The notes: generated from the sequence alone by a model not told the origin. A DNA stretch of 64,000 bases from Rhodanobacter humi (GCF_041107455.1 NZ_JBGBPY010000001.1:248001-312000); one strand, 5' to 3'; numbered from the stretch's first letter, positions 41,589-49,780 are shown. Program-made: numbers and translations.

Positions 41589-42827
41589 TCAGACGCGACG
41601 GAAAGCCAGCGTGCCGTTGGTGCCGCCGAAGCCGAAGGAGTTGGAGATCACCACGTCGACCTTCGCCTCGCGCGCCGCGTTCGGCACGAAGTCGAGGTCG
41701 CAGCCCTCGCCCGGCTCGTCCAGGTTGATCGTGGGCGGCAGCACGCCATCGCGCATCGCGAGGATGCTGAAGATCGCCTCCACGCCACCGGCCGCGCCAA
41801 GCAGATGGCCGGTGATCGACTTGGTGGAGCTCATCGCCAGCTTGTAGGCGTGGTCGCCGAACACGCGCTTGGCGGCCAGCACTTCGCCCAGGTCGCCCAG
41901 CGGCGTCGAGGTGCCGTGCGCATTGACATACTGCACTTCGGACGGATTGATGCCGCCGTCCTTCAGCGCGCTCTCCATGCAGCGGGCCGCCCCTTCGCCA
42001 CCCTCGCTGGGCGCGGTGATGTGGTAGGCGTCGCCGCTCATGCCGTAGCCGGCCAGTTCGGCATAGATGCGCGCACCGCGCGCCTTCGCATGCTCGTATT
42101 CCTCCAGCACCAGCACGCCGGCGCCGTCGGACAGCACGAAGCCGTCGCGGTCCTTGTCCCACGGGCGGCTGGCCCTGGTCGGCTCGTCGTTGCGGGTGGA
42201 CATCGCCTTGGCCGAACAGAAGCCCGCCATCGCGGTGCCGGTGGTGGCGAATTCCGAACCGCCGGCGACCATCACGTCGGCATCGCCGTACTGGATCATC
42301 CGCGCGGCCAGACCGATGTTGTGCGTGGCCGTGGCGCAGGCGGTGACGCAGGCGATGTTCGGGCCTTTCAGGCCGAACATGATCGACAGATAGCCCGACA
42401 CCATGTTGATGATCGAGCTGGGCACGAAGAACGGCGACACGCGACGCGGGCCCTTTTCGTGCAGTTCGATCGAGGTGTCCTCGATGGTGTTGAGTCCGCC
42501 GATGCCGGCGCCCACCGCCACGCCGATGCGCGGCGCGTTGGCCTCGGTGATTTCCAGGCCGGCATCCTTGAGCGCCTGGGTGCCCGCGGCGATGCCGTAC
42601 TGGATGAAGTGATCCATCTTCTTGACGTCTTTCGGCGACACCCAGTCCGCGGAGTTGAAACCCTTCACCTGGCCGGCAATGCGCGTGGCGTAGTTGCTGG
42701 CGTCGAAATGGGTGACTCCGCCGATGCCGCTGACGCCCTTGAGGATGTTGTCCCAGGCGGTGACCAGGTCGTTGCCGACCGGCGAGATGATGCCCATGCC
42801 GGTCACTACCACGCGTCGCTTGCTCAT
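41589..42827 (-). CDS. fabF: 3-oxoacyl-ACP synthase II
   Basis: Elongating condensing enzyme of type II fatty-acid synthesis. The 412 residues start [19 protein letters not shown] and show the Cys-His-His triad: Cys in [14 protein letters not shown] (about 163), His in [11 protein letters not shown] (about 303) and His in [13 protein letters not shown] (about 340). ATG 42827. The 192-base gap from acpP has an intrinsic terminator, so fabF may be expressed below acpP or from a separate promoter. Confidence 0.98.
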   Translation of the reverse strand: MSKRRVVVTGMGIISPVGNDLVTAWDNILKGVSGIGGVTHFDASNYATRIAGQVKGFNSADWVSPKDVKKMDHFIQYGIAAGTQALKDAGLEITEANAPRIGVAVGAGIGGLNTIEDTSIELHEKGPRRVSPFFVPSSIINMVSGYLSIMFGLKGPNIACVTACATATHNIGLAARMIQYGDADVMVAGGSEFATTGTAMAGFCSAKAMSTRNDEPTRASRPWDKDRDGFVLSDGAGVLVLEEYEHAKARGARIYAELAGYGMSGDAYHITAPSEGGEGAARCMESALKDGGINPSEVQYVNAHGTSTPLGDLGEVLAAKRVFGDHAYKLAMSSTKSITGHLLGAAGGVEAIFSILAMRDGVLPPTINLDEPGEGCDLDFVPNAAREAKVDVVISNSFGFGGTNGTLAFRRV

Positions 42828-42936
42828 GCTCTTGTTCCTTCGTGTTCCGGGGAGCGCCGATGCATGGCGCTGCTCGTCATTCGGGGATGCCCGCCATCGC
42901 CGCACACCATACGGGATCGGACGTTGCAGATTGCAG

Positions 42937-42966
42937 AAACGAAAACTGCGCCTTGTCGGCGCAGCT
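42937..42966 (-). terminator. Intrinsic terminator/attenuator between acpP and fabF
   Basis: CTGCGCC-GACAA-GGCGCAG (42946-42964) followed on the minus strand by TTTTCGTTTC, 55 bases after the acpP stop. It may allow high acpP and lower fabF output from one transcript. Confidence 0.75.
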
Positions 42967-43019
42967 TCCGGTACCGCTACGGGGGCAGCAGCGCAGCGCG
43001 CCGTCCTGCCACCGCGCGA

Positions 43020-43259
43020 TCACTCCTTGGTGTGGGCCTTGATGTAGTCAACGGCCTGCTGCACGGTGGTGATCTTCTCGGCATCCTCGTCCGGGATCTC
43101 GGTCTCGAACTCTTCCTCGAGGGCCATCACCAACTCGACGGTGTCGAGCGAGTCGGCGCCCAGGTCGTCCACGAACGAGGCATTCGCCGTGACTTCATCC
43201 TCTTTCACGCCCAACTGCTCGACGACGATCTTCTTGACGCGCTCTTCGATGGTGCTCAT
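43020..43259 (-). CDS. acpP: Acyl carrier protein
   Basis: Carrier of growing acyl chains. The 79 acidic residues contain [20 protein letters not shown], with Ser37 in DSL as the phosphopantetheine site. ATG 43259 follows a GGGAGGT ribosome site. It lies between fabG and fabF, the standard place, and has a plausible promoter of its own. Confidence 0.99.
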   Translation of the reverse strand: MSTIEERVKKIVVEQLGVKEDEVTANASFVDDLGADSLDTVELVMALEEEFETEIPDEDAEKITTVQQAVDYIKAHTKE

Positions 43260-43321
43260 GTTGCCAAACCTCCCACGGGGAATTGTGTTGTACGCCGGCC
43301 CGCGGCCGGCAAGACCGGCGG

Positions 43322-43351
43322 ATTGTAGTGGCCAAGCCGTCAGGCTGCCAG
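43322..43351 (-). promoter_or_regulatory. Candidate acpP promoter
   Basis: Minus strand: -35 CTGGCA (43346-43351), 18-base spacer, -10 TACAAT (43322-43327), giving a leader of about 55 bases before acpP. The -10 is identical to the nuo candidate. A GC-rich palindrome lies in the leader. Confidence 0.5.
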
Positions 43352-43501
43352 CACATCCACCGCAAGTGTTGCGATACCGGCCCTGCGGCCGACGCGAAAA
43401 CGCAATTGTCGCCGAAAAAGCGAACATGCGCGACAGTCTTGGCATGCGTTGCCGTATGGAGTGGCGGCGTTTGAAACTGTCGCACAGGCGGCTGCGCCGC
43501 C

Positions 43502-44245
43502 TCAGGCCATGTACATGCCGCCGTTGACGTGCAGCGTCTCGCCGGTGATGTAGCTCGCCGCCGGCGAAGCGAGGAAGCCTACCGCCTTGGCGATGTCGCT
43601 GGCCTCGCCGAGGCGACCCAGCGCGATCTGGCCCAGCAGGCCCTCCTTTGCCGACTCGGGCAGCGCGCGCGTCATGTCGGTGTCGATGAAGCCCGGCGCC
43701 ACCACGTTCACGGTGATCCCGCGCGAACCGATCTCGCGGGCCAGCGACTTGGAGAACGCGATGATGCCGGCCTTGGCCGCCGCGTAGTTGGACTGGCCGG
43801 GATTGCCGGTGAGGCCGATCACCGAGGCGATCGAGATGATGCGGCCCTTGCGCGCCTTCATCATGCCGCGCATCACCGCCTTCGAGGTGCGGAACACCGA
43901 GCTGAGGTTGGTGTCGAGGATGGCCTGCCAGTCCGCCTCGGGCATGCGCATCAGCAACTGGTCGCGGGTGATGCCCGCATTGTTGACCAGGATCGATACC
44001 GCGCCGAACTCCTTGGCGATGCCGTCGATCAAAGCCTCCACCGCGGCGGAGTCGGTGACGTTGAGCATGCGGCCGTGGCCACCGTGCGCGGCCAGCCGCG
44101 AGGCTATCGCGGCGGCACCGCTCTCGCTGGTGGCGGTGCCGATCACGGTGGCGCCCATCGCTGCCAGTTCGTCCGCGATCGCCGCGCCGATGCCGCGGCT
44201 GGCGCCGGTCACCAGCGCGATCTCGCCCGTCAATGTCTTGTCCAT
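43502..44245 (-). CDS. fabG: 3-oxoacyl-ACP reductase
   Basis: NADPH-dependent reductase of fatty-acid elongation. The 247-residue short-chain dehydrogenase shows [20 protein letters not shown] (about 14-33), [11 protein letters not shown] (about 88) and the catalytic set Ser (about 141), YAAAK (Tyr154, Lys158). ATG 44245. In relatives fabG follows fabD directly; here a 2.3-kb regulator cassette separates the two, so fabG needs either a promoter at 44246-44343 or read-through. Confidence 0.97.
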   Translation of the reverse strand: MDKTLTGEIALVTGASRGIGAAIADELAAMGATVIGTATSESGAAAIASRLAAHGGHGRMLNVTDSAAVEALIDGIAKEFGAVSILVNNAGITRDQLLMRMPEADWQAILDTNLSSVFRTSKAVMRGMMKARKGRIISIASVIGLTGNPGQSNYAAAKAGIIAFSKSLAREIGSRGITVNVVAPGFIDTDMTRALPESAKEGLLGQIALGRLGEASDIAKAVGFLASPAASYITGETLHVNGGMYMA

Positions 44246-44343
44246 CGCCGTGTTCCGTGAGGTGTCAAAGCCGCGAACCTTACACGGAAACGGGACTGCG
44301 CTGCACGCCAGGAACGCGCCGTCCGACTCCGGTGCACCCGCAG

Positions 44344-45129
44344 CTAGCGGCAACAGGCGGGCTCGGCGCCGGCGTACTCGTCGTGGCGCCGCCACCAGGC
44401 GCCCGCCGCCTCGTTGCGTCCCTGCGGCGCGCGATCCAGCCACTGGTACATGCCCCACAGGCCGTCCAGCCCGCGCGCGTAGGTGGAATAGCTGTGGTAG
44501 ACCACGCCGTCTTCCAGCACGAACGCGCTCATGCCGGGGCGGTCGCGCACGTAGATGGCTGCTTCCGTGCCGCAGGTGGCCGCGAACTGGTGGACGATCG
44601 GTGGAAGCTGCTCCGCGTCGATGGGATGGCCGCCACGCCGGTAGTTGTATTCCACGCCGCCGGCGCCTTGCTGCGCCGCCGTGATCGAGACGTTGAAGTC
44701 GTAGTTGAAATCGCTGCCGCTTGCGGACGCCCAGGGAAACGTCCAGCCCATGCGCCGCCGGTACGCCTGCAGCTTCGCCAGCGGCGCGCGCGACACCGCC
44801 GTGAAAGCCACATCGTGGTTTTCCAAATGTGCGACAAAGCCGTTGAAGCCGTCGGCGATCGCCGAGCAGGACGGGCAGCCTGCGGTGTAGTCGGGACCGA
44901 ACATGAAGTGGTAGACCAGCAGCTGCGAGCGGCCCTTGAAGAGATCCGCCAAGGTGGCGCTGCCCGCGTCGGTATCGAAGCGATAGTCCTTGTCCACGCG
45001 CACCCACGGCAGCGCCTGCCGCTGGCGCGCCAGCTCGTCGCCGCGCCGGGTCAGCGCCTTTTCCGCTTCCAGCAATTCAAGCCGTGCGGCAAGCCACTCC
45101 GCGCGGGTTCCGATGGTGTGACTGGTCAT
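44344..45129 (-). CDS. DUF899 thioredoxin-like protein
   Basis: A 261-residue DUF899 protein of unknown function with a thioredoxin-like fold. Typical sequence includes WLAARLELLEAEKALTRRGD, LPWVRVDKDYRFD, LVYHFMFGPDY and CPSCSAIADGFNG; the CPSC pair resembles a redox site. It ends in a CCR tail. No signal peptide. It is the last gene of the ArsR-led cassette, 12 bases after the reductase gene. DUF899 genes are often found with AHSA1 or DHFR-like genes, but a substrate cannot be named. Confidence 0.9.
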   Translation of the reverse strand: MTSHTIGTRAEWLAARLELLEAEKALTRRGDELARQRQALPWVRVDKDYRFDTDAGSATLADLFKGRSQLLVYHFMFGPDYTAGCPSCSAIADGFNGFVAHLENHDVAFTAVSRAPLAKLQAYRRRMGWTFPWASASGSDFNYDFNVSITAAQQGAGGVEYNYRRGGHPIDAEQLPPIVHQFAATCGTEAAIYVRDRPGMSAFVLEDGVVYHSYSTYARGLDGLWGMYQWLDRAPQGRNEAAGAWWRRHDEYAGAEPACCR

Positions 45130-45141
45130 GATCGGTTCTCC

Positions 45142-45717
45142 TCAAGCCATCGCGTAGGTCAGGCCAAGCCGGCCGCCGTGCAGCGTCTCGGTCTTGCGCA
45201 GTTCCAGCCCGCGGCGTTGCCGCACGGACGCGAACAGCGCCTTGCCCTCCCCCGCAATCAACGGGTAGACGATCAAGCGCAGTTCGTCGACAAGACCAGC
45301 CTCGATCAGGCTGGCCGTGATTCGGGCACCGCCCATGAGATAGATGTCCTTGCCGGATTGCTGCTTCAGATCCGCGAGTTCGGCCACGTCACGCAGGAAC
45401 CGCGTCAGCGGCCAGTTGGCCACGCTCATACTTCGCGACAGCACGTAGTGCGGCGTCCGCGCGGCGAAGCGGCCCCATGCGACCTCGGCCGGCGTCGGCA
45501 ACTTGCCGGTCATCGGCAGTGCTGCGTCCGGCGCGTTCTGTATCGCGGTCCAGTACTGCTCGTAACCGGGATACATGCCGCTGCCGAGCACGCAGGCGTC
45601 GATCTGCGCGGTCAGTCCGTAATCCTCCGACCAGGCATCCACCCAGTCGGCGTAACCTTCCGGCCCTTCCATCTTGCCGTCAGCGGAAATCTTCATGCCG
45701 GCGATCAGCTTGCGCAT
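45142..45717 (-). CDS. Dihydrofolate reductase-like (RibD C-terminal) protein
   Basis: A 191-residue reductase-like protein of the RibD-C/DHFR superfamily. It begins MRKLIAGMKISADGKMEGPE and contains the NADPH-loop-like sequence KDIYLMGGARITASLIEAGL followed by VDELRLIVYPLIAGEGKALF, both typical. It is not the housekeeping folate enzyme: the family is broad and usually uncharacterised. ATG 45717 lies 38 bases inside the preceding small gene if that gene is real. Confidence 0.9.
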   Translation of the reverse strand: MRKLIAGMKISADGKMEGPEGYADWVDAWSEDYGLTAQIDACVLGSGMYPGYEQYWTAIQNAPDAALPMTGKLPTPAEVAWGRFAARTPHYVLSRSMSVANWPLTRFLRDVAELADLKQQSGKDIYLMGGARITASLIEAGLVDELRLIVYPLIAGEGKALFASVRQRRGLELRKTETLHGGRLGLTYAMA

Positions 45718-45898
45718 GACACCCTCCTGCGTTCTGCACGGATTGAATGGAGTTGGACACGGCGTTCCCGGGCATCCTGCCGGCCCGCGTATCCCGCTTG
45801 ATGCGGCGCCTCGCGACGAGGATCGTGGCCAGGCCTCCGGCCGAGCCGCTTCCCGCGACCGTCGCCCACGCCGCGACACCGAGGCAGATCGGGCACAT
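45680..45898 (-). CDS. Small membrane-associated protein with N-terminal CPxC motif
   Basis: A 72-codon frame starting at ATG 45898, three bases after the AHSA1 gene stop. It begins MCPICLGVAAWATVAGSGSA, followed by GGLATILVARRRIKRD, one hydrophobic helix with a Cys-x-x-Cys pair and a basic flank. Short bacterial proteins with a CPxCLGxAA start and SAGGL motif are common as hypothetical genes near thiol- and stress-related loci. The part after the helix is weakly conserved-looking, and the last 38 bases overlap the next gene. Function unknown; it could be a small membrane thiol protein. Confidence 0.6.
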   Translation of the reverse strand: MCPICLGVAAWATVAGSGSAGGLATILVARRRIKRDTRAGRMPGNAVSNSIQSVQNAGGCHAQADRRHEDFR

Positions 45899-45901
45899 GG
45901 C

Positions 45902-46345
45902 TCAGCCCTCTCCGCCCAAGCGCGCGACCAGCGTGTCGAGGAAGAACGTCCAGCCCTCGGTGTGCGCCATCGCCATCCGCTCGTCAGGCAGGCCTTCGTG
46001 GGTCAGGCGCAGTTCGGTCTGCCTGCCGCGCGGCGTGAACTCCAGCGTGACCACCGATTCCTTGCCGAGCGTGTGCTCGCTCACCCAGGTGAATTCGAGC
46101 AGATGTGGACTCTCCACGCGCAGGTAGCGGCCGTAGTGCGGGCGGATCCCGCTCGAATGCTGCATGCCGAGATAGAACAGGCCGTCCGGACGGGGATCGG
46201 CCACCACGTCGCCGCCTTCCGCCAGCCAGGCCTTCATGCTGGCCGGATCGGTCCAGGCGCGGAACACCCGCTCGGGCGAGGCGTCGTAGCTGCGCGGGAT
46301 CTCCAGGCGAAACGAACCCATTGCGCTTTCATTGCGACCCTTCAT
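45902..46345 (-). CDS. AHSA1/SRPBCC-domain protein
   Basis: A 147-residue START-like (AHSA1/Aha1-C, COG3832) protein with a hydrophobic-ligand cavity fold. It has IPRSYDASPERVFRAWTDPA near the start, KAWLAEGG, and a C-terminal TEGWTFFLDTLVARL helix, all typical. ATG 46345 is favoured by AGGAG seven bases upstream and overlaps the ArsR gene end; ATG 46321 is the alternative. Pairs of ArsR and AHSA1 genes are frequent; the AHSA1 protein is not known to be an enzyme in most cases. Confidence 0.93.
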   Translation of the reverse strand: MKGRNESAMGSFRLEIPRSYDASPERVFRAWTDPASMKAWLAEGGDVVADPRPDGLFYLGMQHSSGIRPHYGRYLRVESPHLLEFTWVSEHTLGKESVVTLEFTPRGRQTELRLTHEGLPDERMAMAHTEGWTFFLDTLVARLGGEG

Positions 46346-46679
46346 CGTCGTTCTCCTGCTGTTGGTCGAGGAACGTGCCCAGCGCATCGAGGCGCTGGTT
46401 CCAGAAGCGTTCGTACTGCGAGGTCCATTTGGCGACTTCGCGCAGCGGCGCGGCGCGCAGGCGCAGGTAGTGTTCGCGGCCCTCGCGACGGCGGCGGACC
46501 AGGCCCGCGCCCTCCAGCACCTTGACGTGCTTGGACACCGCGTTCAGCGACATCGCGAACGGCTGCGCGAGATCGGTCACCCGCAACTCGCCACGGGTCA
46601 GCCGCGCCACGATGCGGCGACGGGTGGGATCGGCGAGCGCGGCAAAGGCGAGATCGAGGTTCGACATGGCGATATTCAT
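46329..46679 (-). CDS. ArsR-family transcriptional regulator
   Basis: A 116-residue winged-helix repressor of the ArsR/SmtB family. The core is FAALADPTRRRIVARLTRGE, then VTDLAQPFAMSLNAVSKHVK (recognition helix) and a wing GLVRRRREGREHYLRL. The metal-binding CxCxxC of ArsR proper is absent, so it is one of the non-metal regulators often paired with AHSA1 proteins. The start is taken as ATG 46679; ATG 46667 is possible. A perfect palindrome overlaps its start codon and -10, so it probably represses its own cassette. Confidence 0.92.
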   Translation of the reverse strand: MNIAMSNLDLAFAALADPTRRRIVARLTRGELRVTDLAQPFAMSLNAVSKHVKVLEGAGLVRRRREGREHYLRLRAAPLREVAKWTSQYERFWNQRLDALGTFLDQQQENDDEGSQ

Positions 46680-46697
46680 TCAACCTTTTGGTTGAAT
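46678..46697. promoter_or_regulatory. ArsR operator palindrome
   Basis: ATTCAACCTTTTGGTTGAAT: two perfect 8-base arms with a 4-base centre. It overlaps the -10 region and the start codon of the ArsR gene, the right place for autorepression. The CAACC-N4-GGTTG shape resembles operators of other AHSA1-linked ArsR regulators. Confidence 0.75.
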
Positions 46698-46723
46698 AAT
46701 ACGCCGATGAAAGGGCGCGTCAA
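46696..46723 (-). promoter_or_regulatory. Promoter of the ArsR cassette
   Basis: Minus strand: -35 TTGACG (46718-46723), 16-base spacer, -10 TATTAT (46696-46701), both five of six matches. The start point would fall inside the operator, leaving only about 10 bases before ATG 46679. The -35 lies inside the hairpin that ends fabD. Confidence 0.7.
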
Positions 46724-46734
46724 GCGCGCCCTTT
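46710..46734 (-). terminator. Hairpin after fabD (terminator-like)
   Basis: AAAGGGCGCG-CTTGA-CGCGCCCTTT, a perfect 10-bp stem 20 bases after the fabD stop. The T-run is limited to the stem end, so termination may be partial. The hairpin contains the -35 of the ArsR cassette promoter. Confidence 0.6.
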
Positions 46735-46754
46735 CGCGAAGCCTGGTTTTGCGC

Positions 46755-47705
46755 TCAGCCGCGCCAGTCGGCCAGCGCGGCGTCGAACTCGGCCGGCGCA
46801 CCGATCGCACGCGCCTCCAGTCCCTTGTCGATGCGTTTCACGAGGCCGGCCAGCACCTTGCCCGGGCCGCATTCGGCAATGCGCGTGGCACCGCCGGCAG
46901 CCAGCGTCTGCACGCATTCCGTCCAGCGGACCGGCAGGTAAAGCTGGCGCTGCAGCGCACCGCGGATCTCGTCCAGCGAGGCGTAACGCTGCGCCTCGGC
47001 GTTCTGGATCACCGGAATCGCCGGCAGCCGCCAGGCAATCGAGGCCATGCGTTCGCCCAGCCTGTCCGCCGCGTCGCGCATCAGCATGCAATGCGAGGGT
47101 ACCGACACCGCGAGCTTGATCGCCTTCTTCACGCCCAGCTCGGCGAGCTTCGCCAGCGCGCGATCCACCGCTTCGGTATTGCCCGCGATCACCAGCTGGC
47201 CCGGCGAGTTGTAGTTGGCCGGCGCCACCACCTGGCCTTGGGCGACTTCCTCGCAGACTTGCGCGATCTGCGCATCGTCGCCGCCCAGGATCGCCGCCAT
47301 CGCGCCCACGCCGGCCGGCACCGCCGCCTGCATCAGCCGGCCGCGCTCGGCCACCAGCGCGGCGGCGTCACGCAGGGACAGAGCCTCCGCGCAGACCAGC
47401 GCGCTGTACTCGCCCAGGCTGTGGCCGGCCAGTTGCGCGGGCCGCGCGCCGCCGAGCTTGTTCCACACGCGCCACACCGCGACGCTGGCCGCGAGCAGCG
47501 CCGGCTGGGTGTTTTCCGTGCGGTTGAGTTGGTCCTCCGGCCCCTGCTGGCTGAGCGCCCACAAGTCGACGCCTGCGCCTTGCGAGGCTTCGTCGAACGT
47601 CGCCTGCACCTCGCCGTGCGCGGCGGCCAGCTCGGCCAGCATGCCGACCGACTGCGAGCCCTGGCCGGGGAAGACGAAGGCAAGGTTGGAATGGGTGGTG
47701 CTCAT
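46755..47705 (-). CDS. fabD: Malonyl-CoA:ACP transacylase
   Basis: Loads malonyl groups onto ACP. The 316 residues have FVFPGQGSQSVGM (about 10-22), the catalytic serine in LAGHSLGEYSALV (about 95), the catalytic histidine in SVPSHCMLM (about 202) and ECGPGKVLAGL near the end. ATG 47705. fabH lies upstream and the ArsR cassette, instead of fabG, downstream. Confidence 0.98.
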   Translation of the reverse strand: MSTTHSNLAFVFPGQGSQSVGMLAELAAAHGEVQATFDEASQGAGVDLWALSQQGPEDQLNRTENTQPALLAASVAVWRVWNKLGGARPAQLAGHSLGEYSALVCAEALSLRDAAALVAERGRLMQAAVPAGVGAMAAILGGDDAQIAQVCEEVAQGQVVAPANYNSPGQLVIAGNTEAVDRALAKLAELGVKKAIKLAVSVPSHCMLMRDAADRLGERMASIAWRLPAIPVIQNAEAQRYASLDEIRGALQRQLYLPVRWTECVQTLAAGGATRIAECGPGKVLAGLVKRIDKGLEARAIGAPAEFDAALADWRG

Positions 47706-47740
47706 GCGAATCTCTTCTCCAACGAAAGCAACGGGCAGAA

Positions 47741-47792
47741 GCCTCCCATCACCCCAACCCTCTCCTCCCGCTGCGCCGGGGAGAGGGAATGT
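47741..47792. repeat. CCCTCTCC-type palindrome between fabH and fabD
   Basis: Sequence around 47751-47787 (TCACCCCAACCCTCTCC, then GGGGAGAGGG) forms an imperfect hairpin and matches the last element of the rbfA-infB repeat region. It lies in the 131-base gap between fabH and fabD. Confidence 0.55.
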
Positions 47793-47836
47793 GTGTGGCG
47801 CGGCCTTTCGATTCTCTGATTTCCGATTCCCGGCTC

Positions 47837-48811
47837 TCAGTACCGCAGCAGCGCCGAGGCCCAGGTGAAGCCGCCGCCGAAGGCTTCCAGCAGCAGGTTC
47901 TGGCCGCGTTGCACCTTGCCCGAGCGCACCGCGTAGTCCAGCGCCAGCGGCACCGAGCCGGACGAGGTGTTGGCGTGCTGGTCGACGGTGACGATGACGC
48001 GCTCCATCGGCATGTCCAGCCGCTTCGCGGTGGCCTCGATGATGCGCAGGTTGGCCTGGTGCGGGATCAGCCAGTCGATCTGCGAGGCCTGCATGCCGGC
48101 GGCCTGCAGCGTTTCTTCGACCAGTGCGTCCAGCGTCTTCACCGCCACCTTGAACACCTCGCGGCCGGCCATCTTGATGCGCACGCCGTGGTTGGGCTCG
48201 TCCTTGAAGCCGACGGACACGCCGACCGGGTTCCACAGCAGCTCCTTGTAGCCGCCATCGGCGTGCATGCAGGTGGCGTAAACGCCGGGCTCAGTTGAGG
48301 CCTCCAGCACCACCGCGCCGGCGCCGTCGCCGAACAGCACGCAGGTCTCGCGCTCGTTCCAGTCGATCATGCGGGTCAACGTCTCGGCGCCGATCACCAG
48401 CACCTTCTTCGACTGGCCGCTCTTGATGAACTTGTCGGCGATGCCGAGCGCATACATGAAGCCCGAGCAGGCGGCGTTGACGTCGAACGCCGCGCAGCCG
48501 TTCGCACCGAGCCGGTGCTGCACCAGGCAGGCGGTGGACGGGAAGATGATGTCGGGCGTGGTGGTGCCCAGCACGATCAGGTCCAGCTCCGACGCCTTGA
48601 CGCCGGCCGCCTCCAGCGCGCGCTGCGCGGCGAGGAAGGCGAGATCGCCGGTGGTCTCGCCATCGGCGGCGATGTGACGCTGGCGGATGCCGGTGCGGGT
48701 GCGGATCCATTCGTCGCTGGTGTCGACGATCTTCTCCAGATCGACATTGCTGACGGCGCGTTCGGGCAAGGCACTGCCGGTGGCGATGATGCGGGAGTAG
48801 ATCGGGGCCAT
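47837..48811 (-). CDS. fabH: 3-oxoacyl-ACP synthase III
   Basis: Starts fatty-acid chains from acetyl-CoA and malonyl-ACP. The 324 residues contain the Cys of the triad in VNAACSGFMYAL (about 113), His in IPHQANLRII (about 250) and Asn in HANTSSGSVPLAL (about 280); DGAGAVVLEA is also typical. ATG 48811. It follows rpmF directly: plsX, which lies between them in E. coli, is absent. Confidence 0.98.
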   Translation of the reverse strand: MAPIYSRIIATGSALPERAVSNVDLEKIVDTSDEWIRTRTGIRQRHIAADGETTGDLAFLAAQRALEAAGVKASELDLIVLGTTTPDIIFPSTACLVQHRLGANGCAAFDVNAACSGFMYALGIADKFIKSGQSKKVLVIGAETLTRMIDWNERETCVLFGDGAGAVVLEASTEPGVYATCMHADGGYKELLWNPVGVSVGFKDEPNHGVRIKMAGREVFKVAVKTLDALVEETLQAAGMQASQIDWLIPHQANLRIIEATAKRLDMPMERVIVTVDQHANTSSGSVPLALDYAVRSGKVQRGQNLLLEAFGGGFTWASALLRY

Positions 48812-48888
48812 TCCGTTTTCCGTCAAACGTAAACCGTGGATTGAACGCCCTGGACGGCGCATGCGCAACCGTCCGGACGCCCATAACG

Positions 48889-48916
48889 CGAAACGGCGCG
48901 TCGCCGCGCCGTTTCG
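48889..48916 (-). terminator. Hairpin between rpmF and fabH (attenuator-like)
   Basis: CGAAACGGCGCG-GCGA-CGCGCCGTTTCG, a perfect 12-bp stem 46 bases after the rpmF stop and 78 bases before fabH. No T-run follows beyond the stem, so this is either a weak terminator or a 3'-end stabiliser of the ribosomal-protein transcript. Confidence 0.5.
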
Positions 48917-48961
48917 GATGATTCGGTCACGCGGATCCCGCAGGGGAATCCGCCGCGTCGG

Positions 48962-49156
48962 TCAATCCTCGACCGACACCGCGCCCTTGGTCTCGACGAC
49001 CTTCTTGCCGCGGTAGTAGCCGTCGGCGGTGACGTGATGGCGCAGGTGCACCTCGCCGCTGGTCGGGTCGGTGGACAGCTGCACGGTCTTCAGCTTGTCG
49101 TGCGCGCGACGCATGCCGCGGGTGGACGGGGTACGGCGGCTCTTGGCAACGGCCAT
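48962..49156 (-). CDS. rpmF: 50S ribosomal protein L32
   Basis: A 64-residue ribosomal protein with the L32 pattern: [20 protein letters not shown] and [20 protein letters not shown]. No zinc-binding cysteines, so it is the zinc-independent form. ATG 49156. It lies between yceD and fabH, the conserved order in gammaproteobacteria. Confidence 0.98.
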   Translation of the reverse strand: MAVAKSRRTPSTRGMRRAHDKLKTVQLSTDPTSGEVHLRHHVTADGYYRGKKVVETKGAVSVED

Positions 49157-49202
49157 GGTAGTTCTCCAACTGAACCTGATTTCGGTATCTGGAAGATCGA
49201 GG

Positions 49203-49742
49203 TCAAGGACCCCGACCGGCTTGCTTCTTCAGTTCGCGCAACACCGCGAACGGGTTGTTCTCTTGTCCCGCGGCATCGTCCTGCCCGGTCGCGTCGTGAT
49301 CGACGGCCGCATCGGGCAGGCTGCTGTCCGGGTTCACCGGCACCAGCGGCAAGGCCAGCAGCAGCTCGTCCTCGATCACGTCCGCCGGACGCAGGCGACC
49401 GTCTTCGGCCACCAGCAGCGGCTCGCAACCTGGCGGCAAACCCGCCTCGTCGCGCTCCCGCCGGATCAGCCCGAGCCGGCTGTCCACCGTCACCGGCAAC
49501 ACGAACGGCTCCAGCGTGCGCTGGCAGATCATCGTCAGCGGCACCTGCGCATGGACATCCACGTAGTCCGTGCCCAACTGCTCGTCGCGACCGAAATCCA
49601 GCCGGAAGCTCACCTCGCCCTCGTCGCCGGCCAGCGCGCCGCACAGGCGCTCCAACGCGGCCACGGGCATCGATCCCTCGAACGAACGCCGCGCCGAGAC
49701 CATGCGCCAAGCGTCCACGGACTCTGGCAGTGTCACGGACAT
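49203..49742 (-). CDS. yceD: DUF177 protein YceD
   Basis: A 179-residue YceD/DUF177 protein, linked to 23S rRNA accumulation and always next to rpmF. Key positions are the cysteine in [14 protein letters not shown] (about 72) and the acidic end of the core ([15 protein letters not shown], about 122). ATG 49742 ([20 protein letters not shown]) matches the family start. The predicted transcription start is only about three bases upstream, so the mRNA may be leaderless. An in-frame TTG at 49787 is upstream of the promoter and rejected. Confidence 0.93.
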   Translation of the reverse strand: MSVTLPESVDAWRMVSARRSFEGSMPVAALERLCGALAGDEGEVSFRLDFGRDEQLGTDYVDVHAQVPLTMICQRTLEPFVLPVTVDSRLGLIRRERDEAGLPPGCEPLLVAEDGRLRPADVIEDELLLALPLVPVNPDSSLPDAAVDHDATGQDDAAGQENNPFAVLRELKKQAGRGP

Positions 49743-49751
49743 AATCGGCGA

Positions 49752-49780
49752 ATGGTAAGCACGTGAACGATCGAAGTCAA
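49752..49780 (-). promoter_or_regulatory. Promoter of the yceD-rpmF-fab cluster
   Basis: Minus strand: -35 TTGACT (49775-49780), 17-base spacer, -10 TACCAT (49752-49757). Five of six at -35 and four of six at -10. It ends 10 bases from the yceD ATG, implying a leaderless or nearly leaderless transcript. Confidence 0.6.
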
